Source: Lunularia cruciata (taxonomy: Eukaryota > Streptophyta > Marchantiopsida > Lunulariales > Lunulariaceae). Taken from it: 64,000 nt of DNA. Both the position numbers and the translations under genes were made by a program. The notes under the pieces were generated by a model that was given only the letters and a program-made list of their open reading frames with translations, did no database searches and was not told the origin of the DNA. Positions 1 through 12,989 of the stretch are shown here, piece by piece. The stretch is taken from positions 40,080,593-40,144,592 of the forward strand of contig OX419759.1 of NCBI GenBank assembly GCA_948567375.1, in the 5' to 3' direction. Position 1 is the first letter of the stretch. Each line of letters begins with the position of its first letter.

Positions 1-2684
1 ACTAGACACGTATGCATGCTCTGCGATATGACGTGTGGTAACATAGGAGTTCAGCATAGTTCACTCCCAATAACTGTAACACGCCGTTCTGGCCCGAGAT
101 TGTGTTTATGAAGGTTTTGCAGTTGTCCAGAGTTAGAGCTTTGAAACCTAATTTAGAGCTTGGACACCTAATGTTAGGGTTTTAATAAGCGTAATTGCAG
201 TTGAGATTGCATTTATACAAAGTAAGGATGTCTTAATATTAAACTTAAAATAAAATTTTTATTTAACATATGACATTAGTTTTCCTCCATATTCAAAATA
301 AATAATATAAATGTTACATGGATAAAATTTTCTCTGGTGCGAATGTTCTCCGGGTCCATTGTACTAAGAGAAATGCAAATATTCATGTCCTTTATCTGTG
401 CATTTTGTTATGTTCCAGCCAAACTCGTTGCACTTATCGTATGGAGAGTGGATTGTATTCCAGATTTTGCACTTCACCCATATTTCGGATCCCGACTTCA
501 CGTAATCCTAAGTTGGTCAAAAGACTTAATAACATACCTTGCTCGTCAATCCTATGTGGCAGCGATTCTACTTTCCATAAGACTGTTTTACTAAGCCCAT
601 GCAATTACGTTTTCTATACAAATTAATATCTGAAATTGTGTCTGCAATTAATGAAGAGACATTCGTACAGCAAATCTCTCGTTCGTTGTTAATTGTTATA
701 AAAATGGTCGATGAAAACTCGAGTTCCAACTAGAGTTCCGAAATTCAAACCTATTCGAATTCCAAATCGCTTGATCTGAACCCGAAACCCATGACTCTAG
801 CTTATTCCACTAAGCCTGACTCCCCTGTAACTAGACCGAAGCTCCCCACGTAGCCCGACTACTGAGCAGTAGGGAAACGTTTGTTTGTTTTTCGTTTCAA
901 AATAGAACGTTTTAGAAGGTATTTTTAAAAACCACGTTTTAGATAAAATATTCTTTCTAATTGTACGGAGAACATCACGGTTAACCGGGGGAAAAAGAAT
1001 GATATACAACTACACTGACTCGGGTATATAACATAGACTATTGAAGCCGATTCAAACTATTATCAAGATATCCAGTCGATTATCAAGATATCCAGATGCA
1101 CGATGCTTCTTCAAGCAATATGCAGGACGCATTTTTGAATTATTTGACATAGATGAAACAACTGAGCTGCAGTGCAAGTATTGAATACGCATTGATTTGA
1201 ACACAACGTCTTCAAACTCCTGATTAAAATACTCTCGGTCAGCCCTTCGCCTTAGACCTTTGCCAAGGACAATTATATTTGATAAAACAAAGAACAATCA
1301 ATTTGTGGATGAAGCATCTAGTCAGACAAAGCCACGTAGACCCTGAAAACACTAAACTTCCTTGTATGCTAGGATAATGAGACTACACAGAAAAGAACGA
1401 GAAAAACGTCCTTAAAACAACTTAAAACATTTTAAAACGTTCTATTATCCGCATAAGTAAAAAGAACGTTTGCATACTGAGCAGAGATCCCTCGCGTCGA
1501 CCCAACTATGGAGATTATCTATAGCATAGTGTTCTGAGTTCCTAGTCACGGACATTGCTTGCTAACACCACCTTGTCTGCTGCCAACTGATAAATAACTG
1601 CCACGTGGGTCCACTCGGTACTTCAAGAACTGCTAAATCTTCTGGTTAGCTTGGGTTACCTCTAAGTATCTCCAAGATTATACGTGAATCTCTTTTTACA
1701 ATTTCATAAACTCGTGTTTGTTATCGTCTGAGATAAATACCACGGCTTTCATGACCAACTCATATAAATATTTCAAACATTATCCGGATGTTTAAAGAAC
1801 CAAATAATCACCCTAAGCACGAGATTTGGAAAACATCCAAAAAGAGTATACTCTTGACTTGGGAAACAAAATGTCTAGGTCCATTTTGCTAAATAAAGTC
1901 TGACTTAGCTTAGGTTTTATTCCATTCCACGAGGATTGTTCCTTTTAGTCACTCCAATTTTACTGTAAATTGTACATTTGTCGGGATAACAATTTAACAA
2001 CAAATAAAATTTTCGCGTTTCAGAAGAGTCCCTTTTAGGCACTTTAATTTTCATTTTATTTAAAATTCTGTGTCTTAAGTTTTTACTCCATCAGTTTCAA
2101 CTACGAACTTGTGTCCTTCAAATTCATGTACGAAAATTAAAATAATTATTTACAAGTGTGTTTCTTCTGAACAATGGTGACCATGTATCTTGGCTTGTCA
2201 TATAAACTCTATCTCCTCTTGATTCAAAATCTGTTGGTAATTTGATTCAATCTGGGATATCATGATGATCCTACTTCTCTTTTTAACATTATAGCTTCTG
2301 ATTATTTCTAAATATCTGATTTTATCTTGAAGAGACGCTTTTATCTTTTTATGTTTATGGTTTTGAGACTTAAATAGACAAGGTAGATGGTTTGTCCTCA
2401 TTGTTTTCTAGTTTTACAAGTTTTAATAAGTCATTAATAAACTATTTCATTCCTTTATCTTAAAGTTTGAGAATGATATTTCATAGCTAATGATAAATAA
2501 AATTCACTAAGTGTAAATATTTATGAGAAATTTGAGCCACTTTTCTTAATCATTCAATATATTGTTACTTGTAGTAGTAACCTCCATGTCTTGATTTGTA
2601 TCGTATCCTATCATTACAATTCTCTTAGTTTGTTCAAAGTCGAATGTAACCCTGTTTAACCCTTGTAACCCTTTTTAACCCTAT
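1..2684. other. Gene-free AT-rich spacer
   Basis: No convincing gene is seen. The short open frames, for example 318-626 and 337-594, overlap each other in different frames, have no recognisable domain and sit in AT-rich DNA, so I treat them as chance. A 20-bp direct tandem duplication is visible at 1061-1095, where TATCAAGATATCCAG occurs at 1061-1075 and again at 1081-1095. At 2648-2682 the hexamer AACCCT occurs four times with a spacing of 9-10 bases. Confidence 0.6.
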
Positions 2685-2815
2685 TGAGAGTCTCATACAA
2701 ACTCTATTGGGGCTTAGCCCCATGTTACCTTTTTTTTTCTCTCTCTTGTACGGCTTGATGGGGTCTTCCCATCCTTCATTTTTCCTACGCGGTCGCCTTT
2801 TACTCCGTTGAGAGT
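2685..2815 (+). repeat. Dispersed repeat family R, copy 1
   Basis: This copy holds the ordered blocks CTATTGGGGCTTAGCC, then a T-rich run, CTTGTACGGCTTGATG, CTTCCCATCCTTC and CCTACGCGGTCGC. The same blocks in the same order occur at 11651-11765 on the + strand and at 24226-24336 on the - strand, with different flanks. It is a dispersed repeat of unknown type. The end of a non-LTR retroelement is possible, but no coding part is seen next to any copy. Confidence 0.6.
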
Positions 2816-3966
2816 GCTCTAAAGATATGATGAATAATTACCAAAAAACGTTTGGAGTTAAAAGGTTTTGGTCTATAATCTACTTTAAAATGTAACTTTC
2901 ATATGAATTCAATATAAAGTTATGCACTTCACGAACATTTAGTCCTATTTGGCTTGGCTATTTAGTAACATTTGTCCTTGCCTTAATTAAATTTCCCGTG
3001 GAGCCAAGAGGCAGAAAGAATCATTTCATTAAATTTGCTGAGTGTTTTCAAGCTTGCAAATGATTCGCTTGTCTTATTCAGATTTTGAGAGTTAACTTTA
3101 ACGTATGGAACTTGTATGCATAAAGTTTAAGGTTATCGGAGTTTTCTACAGAGTGGAGTTTATTACAGTCACCCTATCATTGTCTTTCGCTTTAGCAAAA
3201 CTCATTGTAGGTACCGGAATTACAGTTTTGCAATTTACAGTTATCGAGATTCCAATCTCGACAAGTTCTTTTAACTGTTACTTGACTGTAGCTTGTTGTT
3301 CCAGTTTCACGTCGAAAACAGTCTTTTTCCAAGTACAGAACGATGTACTAACGTAGAAGAGAGTGAGGCTCCGTAGATGGACAGGAAACATTAATGCCCG
3401 AGGTAGTAGGAAAGGTAAAAGTCCGACTCCGCTTCCCTTTCAATGGCCGAAGGAGTGTCGGCGCAAACGTGGTTGATGGCAGAACAGGAGTGACGACTGC
3501 ATGACATAAATTGCTTGTCGACCCTACCAACCTATACTTCCATACAAGGGCCGCTGCTTTATTGTGTAACATAGAATCATTGCAGACATTGGATGGAATA
3601 ACTGTACTGCATCTTCATTGTCTCATCCACACCATGTGAATCGCGGGGGTAGTTACTGGATCCATACCAGGTTCTATTGGTTGATGCAACGCATTTGAAG
3701 CCGCCAAGCCTAGTATTCATAGATCTGACGTCAAGACCATGTCACATACTCGACAGGGTATAGATGCTTATCAGGAAGCTGACGATCTATGACGGAAGCT
3801 TAGTACTGATATGGCATGCAGAGAAAGATCATCACAGTTTGATTTGGACCGTTCCCTGTGCAACCAGGAATTTTACATATTACATTGCACTGACGAAGTT
3901 GTGGCGCTCGAAGCATCTCTCTCTCTCGTGCGGCTTGCCGTCTGTTCTGAGCAGCGTCTGGGTACT
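2816..3966. other. Gene-free spacer
   Basis: I see no gene, RNA gene or recognisable transposon domain here. Open frames on both strands (3105-3356 and 3348-3572) are short and of unusual composition, and have no similarity that I recognise. Confidence 0.5.
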
Positions 3967-4325
3967 CAAATTGTTCCACCAGTTGCACGTATACAGTAGT
4001 AGATGACTTTGCTTTTCGTTGCAGAAGTTTTAAGTATCAGGTTCCCTCGTGTAGGAATGGTAAATGAACTCGCTATTATTGCGATTATCTGCGTATGAAC
4101 CACAATTTGTTCCATTTCTAGAAAGCAGGCTACCGACCTAGATGTGTAGATGACAATGTTTAAGTATCGGGTTTCCTCGTGTACGCAAGGTTAGCGAACT
4201 TGCCATTTATTGCTATAAAGTATATCCAAATTGTTCCATTACTATGGGTACCTCATATGTATAGTAGATGACCTTGCTCTAACTATTTCCTCGTGTAAGT
4301 ACAGTAATGACTCTGCTACTGTACA
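3967..4325 (+). repeat. Three imperfect tandem units of about 125-135 bp
   Basis: The block CAAATTGTTCCA (or CAATTTGTTCCA) recurs at 3967, 4103 and 4227. In each unit it is followed by a block resembling GTAGATGACNTTG, then TTTAAGTATCRGGTTYCCTC, then GTGTANG and a run resembling GTNANTGAACTYGC. The last unit is shorter and more diverged. No coding meaning is apparent. Confidence 0.6.
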
Positions 4326-6323
4326 TTCAATGTAGCTTCATGGAAGGATCCGGATGTTTGTCACTTTTGACCTTACTTGGCCCGACCGGAGTGAAAGGTG
4401 AAATGAAGATTGTACATGTTTCCAGAGCCGGAGGTTCTATTTCGTTGCTTTAGGACAGATAGTGAGGTGAATTTAAGGTTATGGAATAACCCGCTGCCCA
4501 AAACAGACATGAAATTGGATGACGAATGGATGACAAAACGTTCTCAAGTCTACATCTACGGTATGCTTTCGTTTCAATAAGTTTGACCGTTGATGACGCA
4601 AAAGATTTGGGTTTAATCCTTATTTTGCTTCTCAGATGTTGCCTATAATATGTCTTGATGAATCTTCCAACCTTCTTGTTATCTTGTGCGTGTCGCCATC
4701 CTTATCTCAGGCGTGTATCTTTAGCTTTCCACTCGATAAATTGGACGATTGATAAGTCAAGACAATATATGCCCACGCTAGTATGTGGCCAATTCTAGTG
4801 ACCATAGGATGGGTTCAATCGATAACTGCAATAAATCCATAGATGCATAATCCCTAAAATGATAAAATATACCCAAGGTAAATTCAAAATAAATCGAATA
4901 GGAATAGTCATTCAAAACAATCAACTGATTGTTCTTGATTGATAACTTTACACATTGTCAATATTTGTGGAGAATTGTGACTCATGTGTCCACCTAGTGT
5001 TTATTTGAGCATTTTGGTTTTCTGAGTAAAACAGACAAATTCAAAAGTACTAATGATAAAGGTAGATCCTTAATAACTAGAGAGAATCCAAATTTAAATT
5101 TATCCAAGTGAGCATAGCTATCTCCAATTCATTATCAGTTTGTACTTTTTTCAATAAAAGATTAACTTTGGTATACATTAGCATCTTTGGTTTACATTGG
5201 TATAAATTATGTAATTTATTCTCATTACCTGATTTGTTTTAATTTGATGGACCAGGTATCTCTTAGACTTTTATTACTGTTGTAGCTTCCTCATCATGCA
5301 TAGAAATGGGTAAATGGCCATGTGAACGAAGAAGAAAAGAGAATATACAACCGTTGAGCATAAAAAACCAGGAGCACAAGAGTATTGATAAAAGAGCCAA
5401 ACCCCAAAATAGAAAAGAAAGGAAGAAGCACACACCCAACAAAGGTATTAAGATGATAAATGTTAAATTGAATAACAAGTATCCTCTAGACCCAACTAAT
5501 AAAAAGGACAGAAATATCTGAGAGGTTAGTGGAATTCCATCATAACTACAATCTCCCTTCGTTAACTTATTGCCTTTGAATCGACCAATATCGTTACTTT
5601 CTCATAACTTATAAATTTCTGGTATCTTATAGCTTATGATCATAAGTAAATTTTTTATAAATTATTGAAGAAAGAAAAATAGATATAACACACTATTCTC
5701 TATGGATGGATTGGAAAGTGGCAACGAGTTGACTAACACACACAAGGAGTTAGCTGCTCAGCGGCTCCCCATACAATGTTGTGGTAAGTAATTTAGTGTG
5801 GAATAAACAAAGAGAAGCTCGATGTAGCTGGGCCAGGGGGAGAAAATGGCAGAGGAGCCGCAGCAGTAACAAATCGATAAGTATAATAAGAGTGCTGGAG
5901 AATGTTGAAGAAAGTGAGCCTTACTAATGATTTTGGTGGGGAGTTGATGATAGGAGCTGATAATCAATTTGAAATTGGAATGTTGCAAGTTTCTTGACAC
6001 ACCCTTACCAATGCTTACAACTTTGCTATACACCAAATTCAAGTTGAACAACAAGAGATCTTCTTCCCATCACCAAATTTTTTTTTTTAATAATTCCTAA
6101 AACACCAAATAACAAAACTCATAATTCCTAGGAGCTGATACTTTCTTACAATTGGAATGTGATATGTATCTTGACACAACTGAGTAACTGAATTCCTTGA
6201 AGCTTCGACGAGCATTGCACTATTTGTAAAACCCTCACTTATTTCTCATCTTGTTAACATGCGAAGCTTTCAGCGAGTTGTCTAATATTCTTCCATTGCC
6301 TTGTTTGCTTCATGGATGATTGT
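4326..6323. other. Gene-free AT-rich spacer
   Basis: No gene recognised. Small frames such as 5306-5521 on + and 5263-5478 and 5758-6054 on - oppose or overlap each other and carry no domain that I know. Confidence 0.5.
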
Positions 6324-6433
6324 AGATTACTATAAATACTAGGTTACAATAAGTATCAAAAAGGGTTTATAGTCTTCCTCTAATGGAATTACTAGATAAC
6401 TATAAGTACCCATAAGGGTTTATAGTCTTCTCC
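6324..6433 (+). repeat. Imperfect direct repeat
   Basis: The block ACTATAARTAC, a variable piece, then AAGGGTTTATAGTCTTC is present at 6328-6377 and again, shortened, at 6398-6431. The two units are separated by about 20 bases. No gene is associated. Confidence 0.5.
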
Positions 6434-6759
6434 GTTCCCTCATTAACGTGTATCCAAAAAACTATAACCTTTGTGTAAGTTAAAAGGAGATTCTACAAAG
6501 TATAATCTCCACTTATAGGATTACCTGTCTACTCATGATATAAATTAAGGGTTCAGGAGAGAATTGTATATGCTTATATAAATACAATGTGTCATGGTAA
6601 CCTAGATTCTATCGAAATTATGAAGTCAATGTGGTTTGTAAGGTAATCTTTTGCTCACTTGGATCTTCCTTGCTCTTGCTTAAAATGGTTACCTACTATC
6701 CTTTTATATGTGATCATCCATGCAAAGGATTCCATATGCAATCCATTTGTAGAGTGTTT

Positions 6760-6880
6760 ACCAACCATAACATGAAATGATGGATGCTTTCCATGGTAAA
6801 ACTCACAATATGCATTCGTATATAGAGGGATTAGCAACCATAACATGTAGGCTTTCCATGAAAAAATCACAATATCAATT
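6760..6880 (+). repeat. Imperfect direct repeat of about 75 bp spacing
   Basis: The ordered blocks CAACCATAACATG, GCTTTCCATG and TCACAATAT occur at 6760-6816 and again at 6833-6880. This is a small local duplication with no gene association. Confidence 0.5.
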
Positions 6881-6885
6881 TACAT

Positions 6886-9800
6886 CCTTTGAAAGGTTGG
6901 ATACGTCCAATTCAAGCACCACCTAATTTGTACTTGAGAATCTATAGATCATAGAATTTGCTATAGCTACTCCATGGTGTTGTAAGTCAATAATTTACGA
7001 GTATTTGAGCATCCTTGGATATTCATCTAAATTGGATGGTGGTCCAAGTTGATGTCTTTAGTACCTTCAATATCATGTTTCATCTAGTGTTACTCCATGC
7101 TCTTGGCTCAACTACAAATTAAATCCCCTTCTTGATCCCCTTTGTTTTAACTTTCTATGGTATCAAGACACCTCTATTGTATAGTCACCATACCGCTATA
7201 TGCAAGTTCTCATAGTTGACATCAGCTGAGTGCACATGGTAGAGAGATCCATTGGGTGCCTCTATTTTCTAATATTGCATTACATGGCTTTACAACAAGT
7301 GACAACAATTTTCTCAAGTTGTCTTTTCACATCAGTCTCAAACAACACTCATATTGTGTGCCTTTAATATGATGTCTACTTTCATACTTAGCTTAGAGGC
7401 TTTGGGTTTGTGATTCTAGACTCATAAATGCAAGGTCTAGAGCTCATGCACAGTCCTTAATCCTGTTGACTTCCCACTAGGATTCTAGTTCCCTATAGTT
7501 GGTTTGAGATTTTTGGGTTCTTATGTGGGACAAGAGGAAATTTTGTTGTTCATTCATAGTAGAGACCATAGTATAGGCAGTAGTCCATGCTCACTTCCTC
7601 CTCTGGTTGGAGAATACCCAGGAGGCATATTCCATTCTTAGTCAATGATACCTCTATAAGGCATCATATTTAGCACAAGCATTCCCACCTACAAAGGCAT
7701 TGTTGCCATATTCGTGGATGCTTGACAATAATTTCTCCACTCTATTAGGGCCATGCATGCTCCCATATCTATTAGATGAGTGGTGTAGGTAGTAGGTAGC
7801 TCTCCTCATAGTCATGGGCAAATACGGTCTCATAGTGCAAAGAAGCCACAACACCAAAATCATATATTGAAGCATGGGATATAGTGGTCCCTCATTCAGT
7901 AGATTGGTTCCCTCATTCTTAGATTGGTCATCCTTTCTTCTTGGGGGTATCAAGATAGTGGATTTGGGTACTTATGGCTTCTAGGCATATCTTTGATTGG
8001 CTTATTGCAAAGGCTTGCACAAAAGTCACTCCTTGAGTTTATTGATTTTTTATCTATAGACTTTAGGAAGCTCTAGGTAGATCTCACTGAGCAAATGCAC
8101 ACTTACTAGCATTCTCACTAATGCATCTCTACCTGATAGATTTAGGATCCTCCCTTGTGGGAGAATAGGCTCTAGGCTTCACCCTTGATTGATGACTTCC
8201 ATTTCACTTTTGAGGTGTTTACCACAGCACCAAGATTGAGGTTAGGTCTCCCACATCCAACTCTCACTGGATTGCCAGACCAATGTGTATATGGTTCTTC
8301 TTATAACATGCAAGAGATACCCTTTCTACGGTATGTGCAATAGGGAGAGCCCGCCAGAATCCATGATGCACTTTGTGATACAATCACTCAAATCTTATGA
8401 ACTACATGGGTCTAGGTTCAGATTGAGCACTCGTGGGATCTACTAGGACCATCTATCTATTGGGTCAACAGATATCATTACTTTCATGGATGGTCGTTGC
8501 ACCTTGCATGGCATAATGGTAGTTGTGAACCCTCTATGAGCAGAGTCCTTGACAAGGGCAGACATATAGGCAAAAACAACATTGACCATTGCCTCTAGGG
8601 ACAAGGAGGACCATTACGCACCATTGCTATCCTTGTATAGCTTTGTCCCCCTTGCAATTGAGATTTTGGTGCACCTACATCATCATTTTGATGGTGTCCT
8701 CACACATACAACATGAGGTTTTGTAGAGAGGAGAGGGGCAATGGTTATCTCTCTAGTCATGGTCACATCTTGTCACTAACAACACATTTCAATCAATTTG
8801 CAAAGTGCTTAGGTCTTCATTGATACCATTGGAAGATCTCTATCACACAATTCAAGAGTAGACCACCCATTCCTTAGTTTCTCCTGTGCTTCTTGTTGGG
8901 ACACTTTTTCCCCTGGGGTCCCTGCATGCACTGCTAGTGTATGTCTTTGTTTATGGTCACATGGGACTGTTGGGCCTTGAGCTTTTCTTTCCTTTGGCCT
9001 TTGTTTGACCCTTCTACTCCTTCCCCCTATATGTATATCCTTCATTCATTGTGTGGACAATGACTATACGAAGCCTCTTAGTCGCAGTCACTATGGGTTT
9101 TTCTTGTTATCCACCGTCTCCCTACTGCCTTCATTCCTAAAACAATACTGTAGTAAAGTTAGGAATGACCTACAACACAATCTGCTTCCAAGCCTCGAGG
9201 GTGGATCGTAGATTTAAATCTATATTACCTGATTGAATGATGTGGCGGAACGTAGATTACATATCCTAGTGAGATACTCCAAGAAGACATTTTAAAAGAA
9301 TTCGACAGGATTATATGCATACAACCGATCATCGGTGGTATTATAACATAGATGCATAATATTACATATGGAATGCCTTATTGAAGTAGTTATGGACGTT
9401 TTGGAATGTTACTAACTGTAAATGCGTCAGGTTCTTAGATTTAAATAGGGTAAAGTGTACACTCCAAAAGGCATAGGAAGAAACCTGGATGATCTCGTAG
9501 CTGCTCTGATAGTTCATGTAGAACTGCAGAGTATCAAAAGACTCTCCCAAACTTCGCCAATGTAGTGAGGCCTCACGAAGGAGACGAGCTTTTCACAATA
9601 CGTCTTCAAGGACGTAGCAAACATAAAGTGCGGATTTCTCCTGCACAAGCCTGGCCTGCGTGGCAGACTAGGGAACAGTACAAAGCAAGTATCAGTTCGC
9701 GGAACGGTACATTCTGCCGTCATTCATCGTCATCCTAGCATAAAAGCATCTCCGCTCCTGCATTGTGACGATATCAAGGCGTCACCTGTACGAAATTTTA

Positions 9801-11650
9801 GGCTTGGTGCTCGAGATAGCCAGTAAGACTTGGTAATGAAAAGCGTGCATGTTCCAAAATTCAAATTCACCTGTGTATTGACATAAGTATCGGTGGGAAG
9901 CGACACAGTATAGGCGGATAGGCTATGAACAATCATCATTCGTCATCGTGATGTCACTTCTCATTCCGCTGTTTACCACGTTCGCGCCGACACTCTCTTG
10001 GCTATTGAGAGCGAAGACTAGACAGACTTGTAGCTGCCCAAGTTTAATAGGGCACTCCTTGAAGTAGTAGGATCATGTCAAAGCGCCACGGAGAGAACTT
10101 GTCTCTTCCTATCTCATGATCCAAGGTTTGCTCAGCACTATGCTCGGTTTACAATACGGTTAGCACACCAATGACCCTGATGTGAGACTCCAACGTGCCT
10201 TTCATGGGATCCTAATGACTGTCTGATCGTTTCTGGACAATATAGCAGCTCCGTGACCAGCAGGAGTATTTTTGCAAATGTGTCATCAAAGTGACTGAAC
10301 TATAATGACCATCACTAAGTAATTTGTGAGTCTCAAACATTGCTCCGTCAGAAACTTAACTAGTCTAGTGCAAAGTTCATGGATAAGAATTTAATTACCA
10401 CATTTAGTGTCAAATAATCTTTGAAAATCTCAATTTACTGCAAAATATTGAATCTACAACGATTACCACATAGCACAAGGGAAACATTTCAAAGTAATAA
10501 AGGAGACCAGGAATGTTCTCAGAAGCAGGGACGGTCACATGACATAAGATCGTGGACAATTTATCGCGGGCTACCAGCAATGTTCGCCGGTCAAAGTCCA
10601 AATTCTAATAGGTGAATAATTTGTTGTGAAGTCGACAGAGTCAAATTTGAACTTAAAGAACTTCAGATGAAATTACATGACAATTTTTTATTCATGGTCA
10701 TATTGGCCGCGATCTCTTCTCGTAACACGGCATGAAATTTGATTTCCGCGGCACACAAATGATTAAGTTTTCCAGCTTGGAGTAGTGATCGACTGGAGAT
10801 TGTTGTAGCGGCTTATCTCTGGCCGGGTGGTCACTTTACATTAGACATATGCTTTTAACCTGTTTAGCAGGGCGTTTCAGAAATGAATTTGACGGGAATT
10901 GGACAACCCCGTAAAGATCCCATAGATTTACTTACGGATGTCATAAACTAAAATAGATACGTTTATGAAACGTCCTCTGACAGTTAACGTTTGAGTTGAT
11001 ATTTTTTCGGGTCACTTTTTCAGGCTATATCTTTTCTATAGTTAAGTGTTATGGACCACCCGTAGCCTGTAAACTTTTACAGGTCACGTTTTCAATGACG
11101 CGTAATATTTCAGTAAACTACAAGAGATTTTGCAGGAATACAGATGGAATACCGTGGATGGACGGACACTTGGCATAAGCACTGGGTCCCATAATTTCCC
11201 CGTAATATTTAATTGTGGATGAATTGAAATTGAAACAATGAAAAACTCTATTTGAAACGCCCTAGTGTACCGTAGATGATCGAACACAAACAGGGCTGAT
11301 CGCGACGTCAGGCAACGAATGTGTACATGTTTATAGCTCAATTCGGCTGATGTCAGCCAACGATATTTTTCAGAGAATCAACCTGCATCTAGCAGTACTT
11401 ATTGACATGCGATATTCTCCATAATTTACCTCTCGAGTGTGCAGTTAGAGAGCAGGACTTACTTTGTGGTTCCCTCGGCCATGTGTAACGTATAGGTCCA
11501 GTGAAGCAGAACAGTGAAGCAGTGAAGTAAGTAGCTGGCGACTCATGCGCTATGAATGAGACTGCATATTCACCTCTCCGTCACTTTTGTAGTCAATAAT
11601 TATTTGGACTAGGGAAAACCTCTCGTGACTTATCCATCTTGATTGCTTAT
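6886..11650. other. Long spacer without recognisable genes
   Basis: Both strands were read for reverse transcriptase, integrase, zinc-knuckle and coiled-coil patterns and none was recognised. The longest frames (7654-7953 and 8809-9045 on -, 9005-9211 on +) have no domain that I can name. The 6.9-9.2 kb part is more homogeneous and could be an old transposon with no readable coding left. The 9.2-11.65 kb part has a more mixed base composition. Confidence 0.45.
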
Positions 11651-11765
11651 GCCGATCCTATTGGGGCTCATTTTACCTTCTATGTTATCCTTGTACTGCT
11701 CGACGTCCTTCTCATCCTTCTTATTATCCTATGCGGTCGCTTTTCTCCTTATCCACCTTACTTGA
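11651..11765 (+). repeat. Dispersed repeat family R, copy 2
   Basis: This copy has CCTATTGGGGCTCATTTTACC, then CTTGTACTGCTCGACG, CATCCTTCTT and CCTATGCGGTCGC, in the same order as the copy at 2685-2815. It ends about 70 bases before a small zinc-knuckle reading frame, but no functional link is shown. Confidence 0.55.
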
Positions 11766-11837
11766 AAATCTCTTCGGCAATAGTCTCTGGAAGGAGAGAT
11801 AAAAGATACGGTTAATGCACATTAAGAGAAGCGCTTG

Positions 11838-12227
11838 ATGCCCAGCAATGAGTGCGCAAGAGGTCATTTATCTTGCAAAAACTGTTTAGCCTTTGGCCAC
11901 ACCAATGCAAAGTGTACAACACCGGCCACAGTTTGCATTTGCACATGTCTGCAAATAGAGGTTATCATATTTGTGAATGCAGAAAATGAAGAAGGTGCTG
12001 GGTCAGATAGTCAGCAACCTTCACTCCATCTATATCCACAAAAAAGACTACATTCAACATCTACGTACAAGAGAATCAAATCTTGTTTGACAACCTTGAA
12101 TTACGACCCTAGATATCATGCCATTTACGCAAGCAAAGGCATTGACCGCAAATTGTCCAAACAAACCACAGATTTGTCGGATATACAATTCCTTATAGTA
12201 TCCGAGATGGTAAACACTTGCAACTAA
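11838..12227 (+). CDS. Small zinc-knuckle reading frame, possible retroelement gag/ORF1 remnant
   Basis: The frame opens with an ATG at 11838 and runs about 129 codons to a stop at 12227. Near residue 15 it has a CCHC zinc knuckle, C-K-N-C-L-A-F-G-H-T-N-A-K-C, with the spacing CX2CX4HX4C used by retroelement nucleocapsid proteins and by ORF1 proteins of plant non-LTR elements. The rest is basic to neutral with no other domain that I recognise. It has no promoter or partner gene nearby; a decayed gypsy pol begins about 0.8 kb downstream on the same strand, so it may belong to that element. A chance frame next to a real motif remnant is also possible. Confidence 0.35.
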   Translation: MPSNECARGHLSCKNCLAFGHTNAKCTTPATVCICTCLQIEVIIFVNAENEEGAGSDSQQPSLHLYPQKRLHSTSTYKRIKSCLTTLNYDPRYHAIYASKGIDRKLSKQTTDLSDIQFLIVSEMVNTCN

Positions 12228-12989
12228 GTTGGCATAAGCTAAAAATGGACAACAGTAGAAAGATGAGATTGTCCAATTTATTATTGCATAGAATTCATCA
12301 CCATGATGTGATGTCTTTTAATTACATAGGAAATCAAACAATCTGTGTTTGTCATTTCAAGAAGAAAAGTCTATCCTTAAGATGCCAATAATGAATCCTG
12401 ATTGGATTCCAACTTAGTTATACCCAAGATCCATGAGTCCCCTTGAGAATCAAAGTTACCACAAACACAAGAACATCCTACACTACAAATGTTCCAAGAA
12501 GGATGCTTGATTCTGACTACACTACTCAACTAAGGTAGTAATAAATTACCCCCATTATACAATTTTTTATTTATAGATCTAGCAAACACCAAAGCTAACA
12601 TTTTGATAAACCAACTCCAACTCCTCATATTTTCACCCCGCTATCAAGCAATACTTCAAGAGCAATTTCCTCCAAAGAAGGTAACTTTCAAGAATATTGA
12701 TTGAATCATCCAAGATTACATCTCAATTTAAGGAATACATCTTCAAAGATTTTCCTTTCCAAGGAAGCTAGAAGAACTAGGAAACTTAAAAGAGACTTCT
12801 TGATTACAAGACAACACATTCGAACAACATCAAGGCAAAACCATCCTAAGGATAGGATGGAAAGCAAGAAGCCTCTCTCGGTATCCCAAGAATGCATATA
12901 TACAAAGCATGTTCTTGTTGTTCTTTGCTCAGGAAACCAGACCCAGCCATATTTAATAGGACCAAGGACATCATTTTTGCATTGTTATT
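12228..12989. other. Spacer between zinc-knuckle frame and decayed gypsy pol
   Basis: No independent gene is seen. It may be unreadable gag/protease DNA of the decayed gypsy element that follows on the + strand. Frames such as 12701-12991 and 12846-13178 lack domains. Confidence 0.35.

Noticed and set aside
318..626. Two overlapping + strand frames near the left end
   Set aside because: Different frames over the same AT-rich DNA, no domain, no partner features.
7654..9045. Possible transposon gene on the - strand
   Set aside because: Reading the strand through gave no gag, RT, integrase or transposase motifs, only short unrelated frames.
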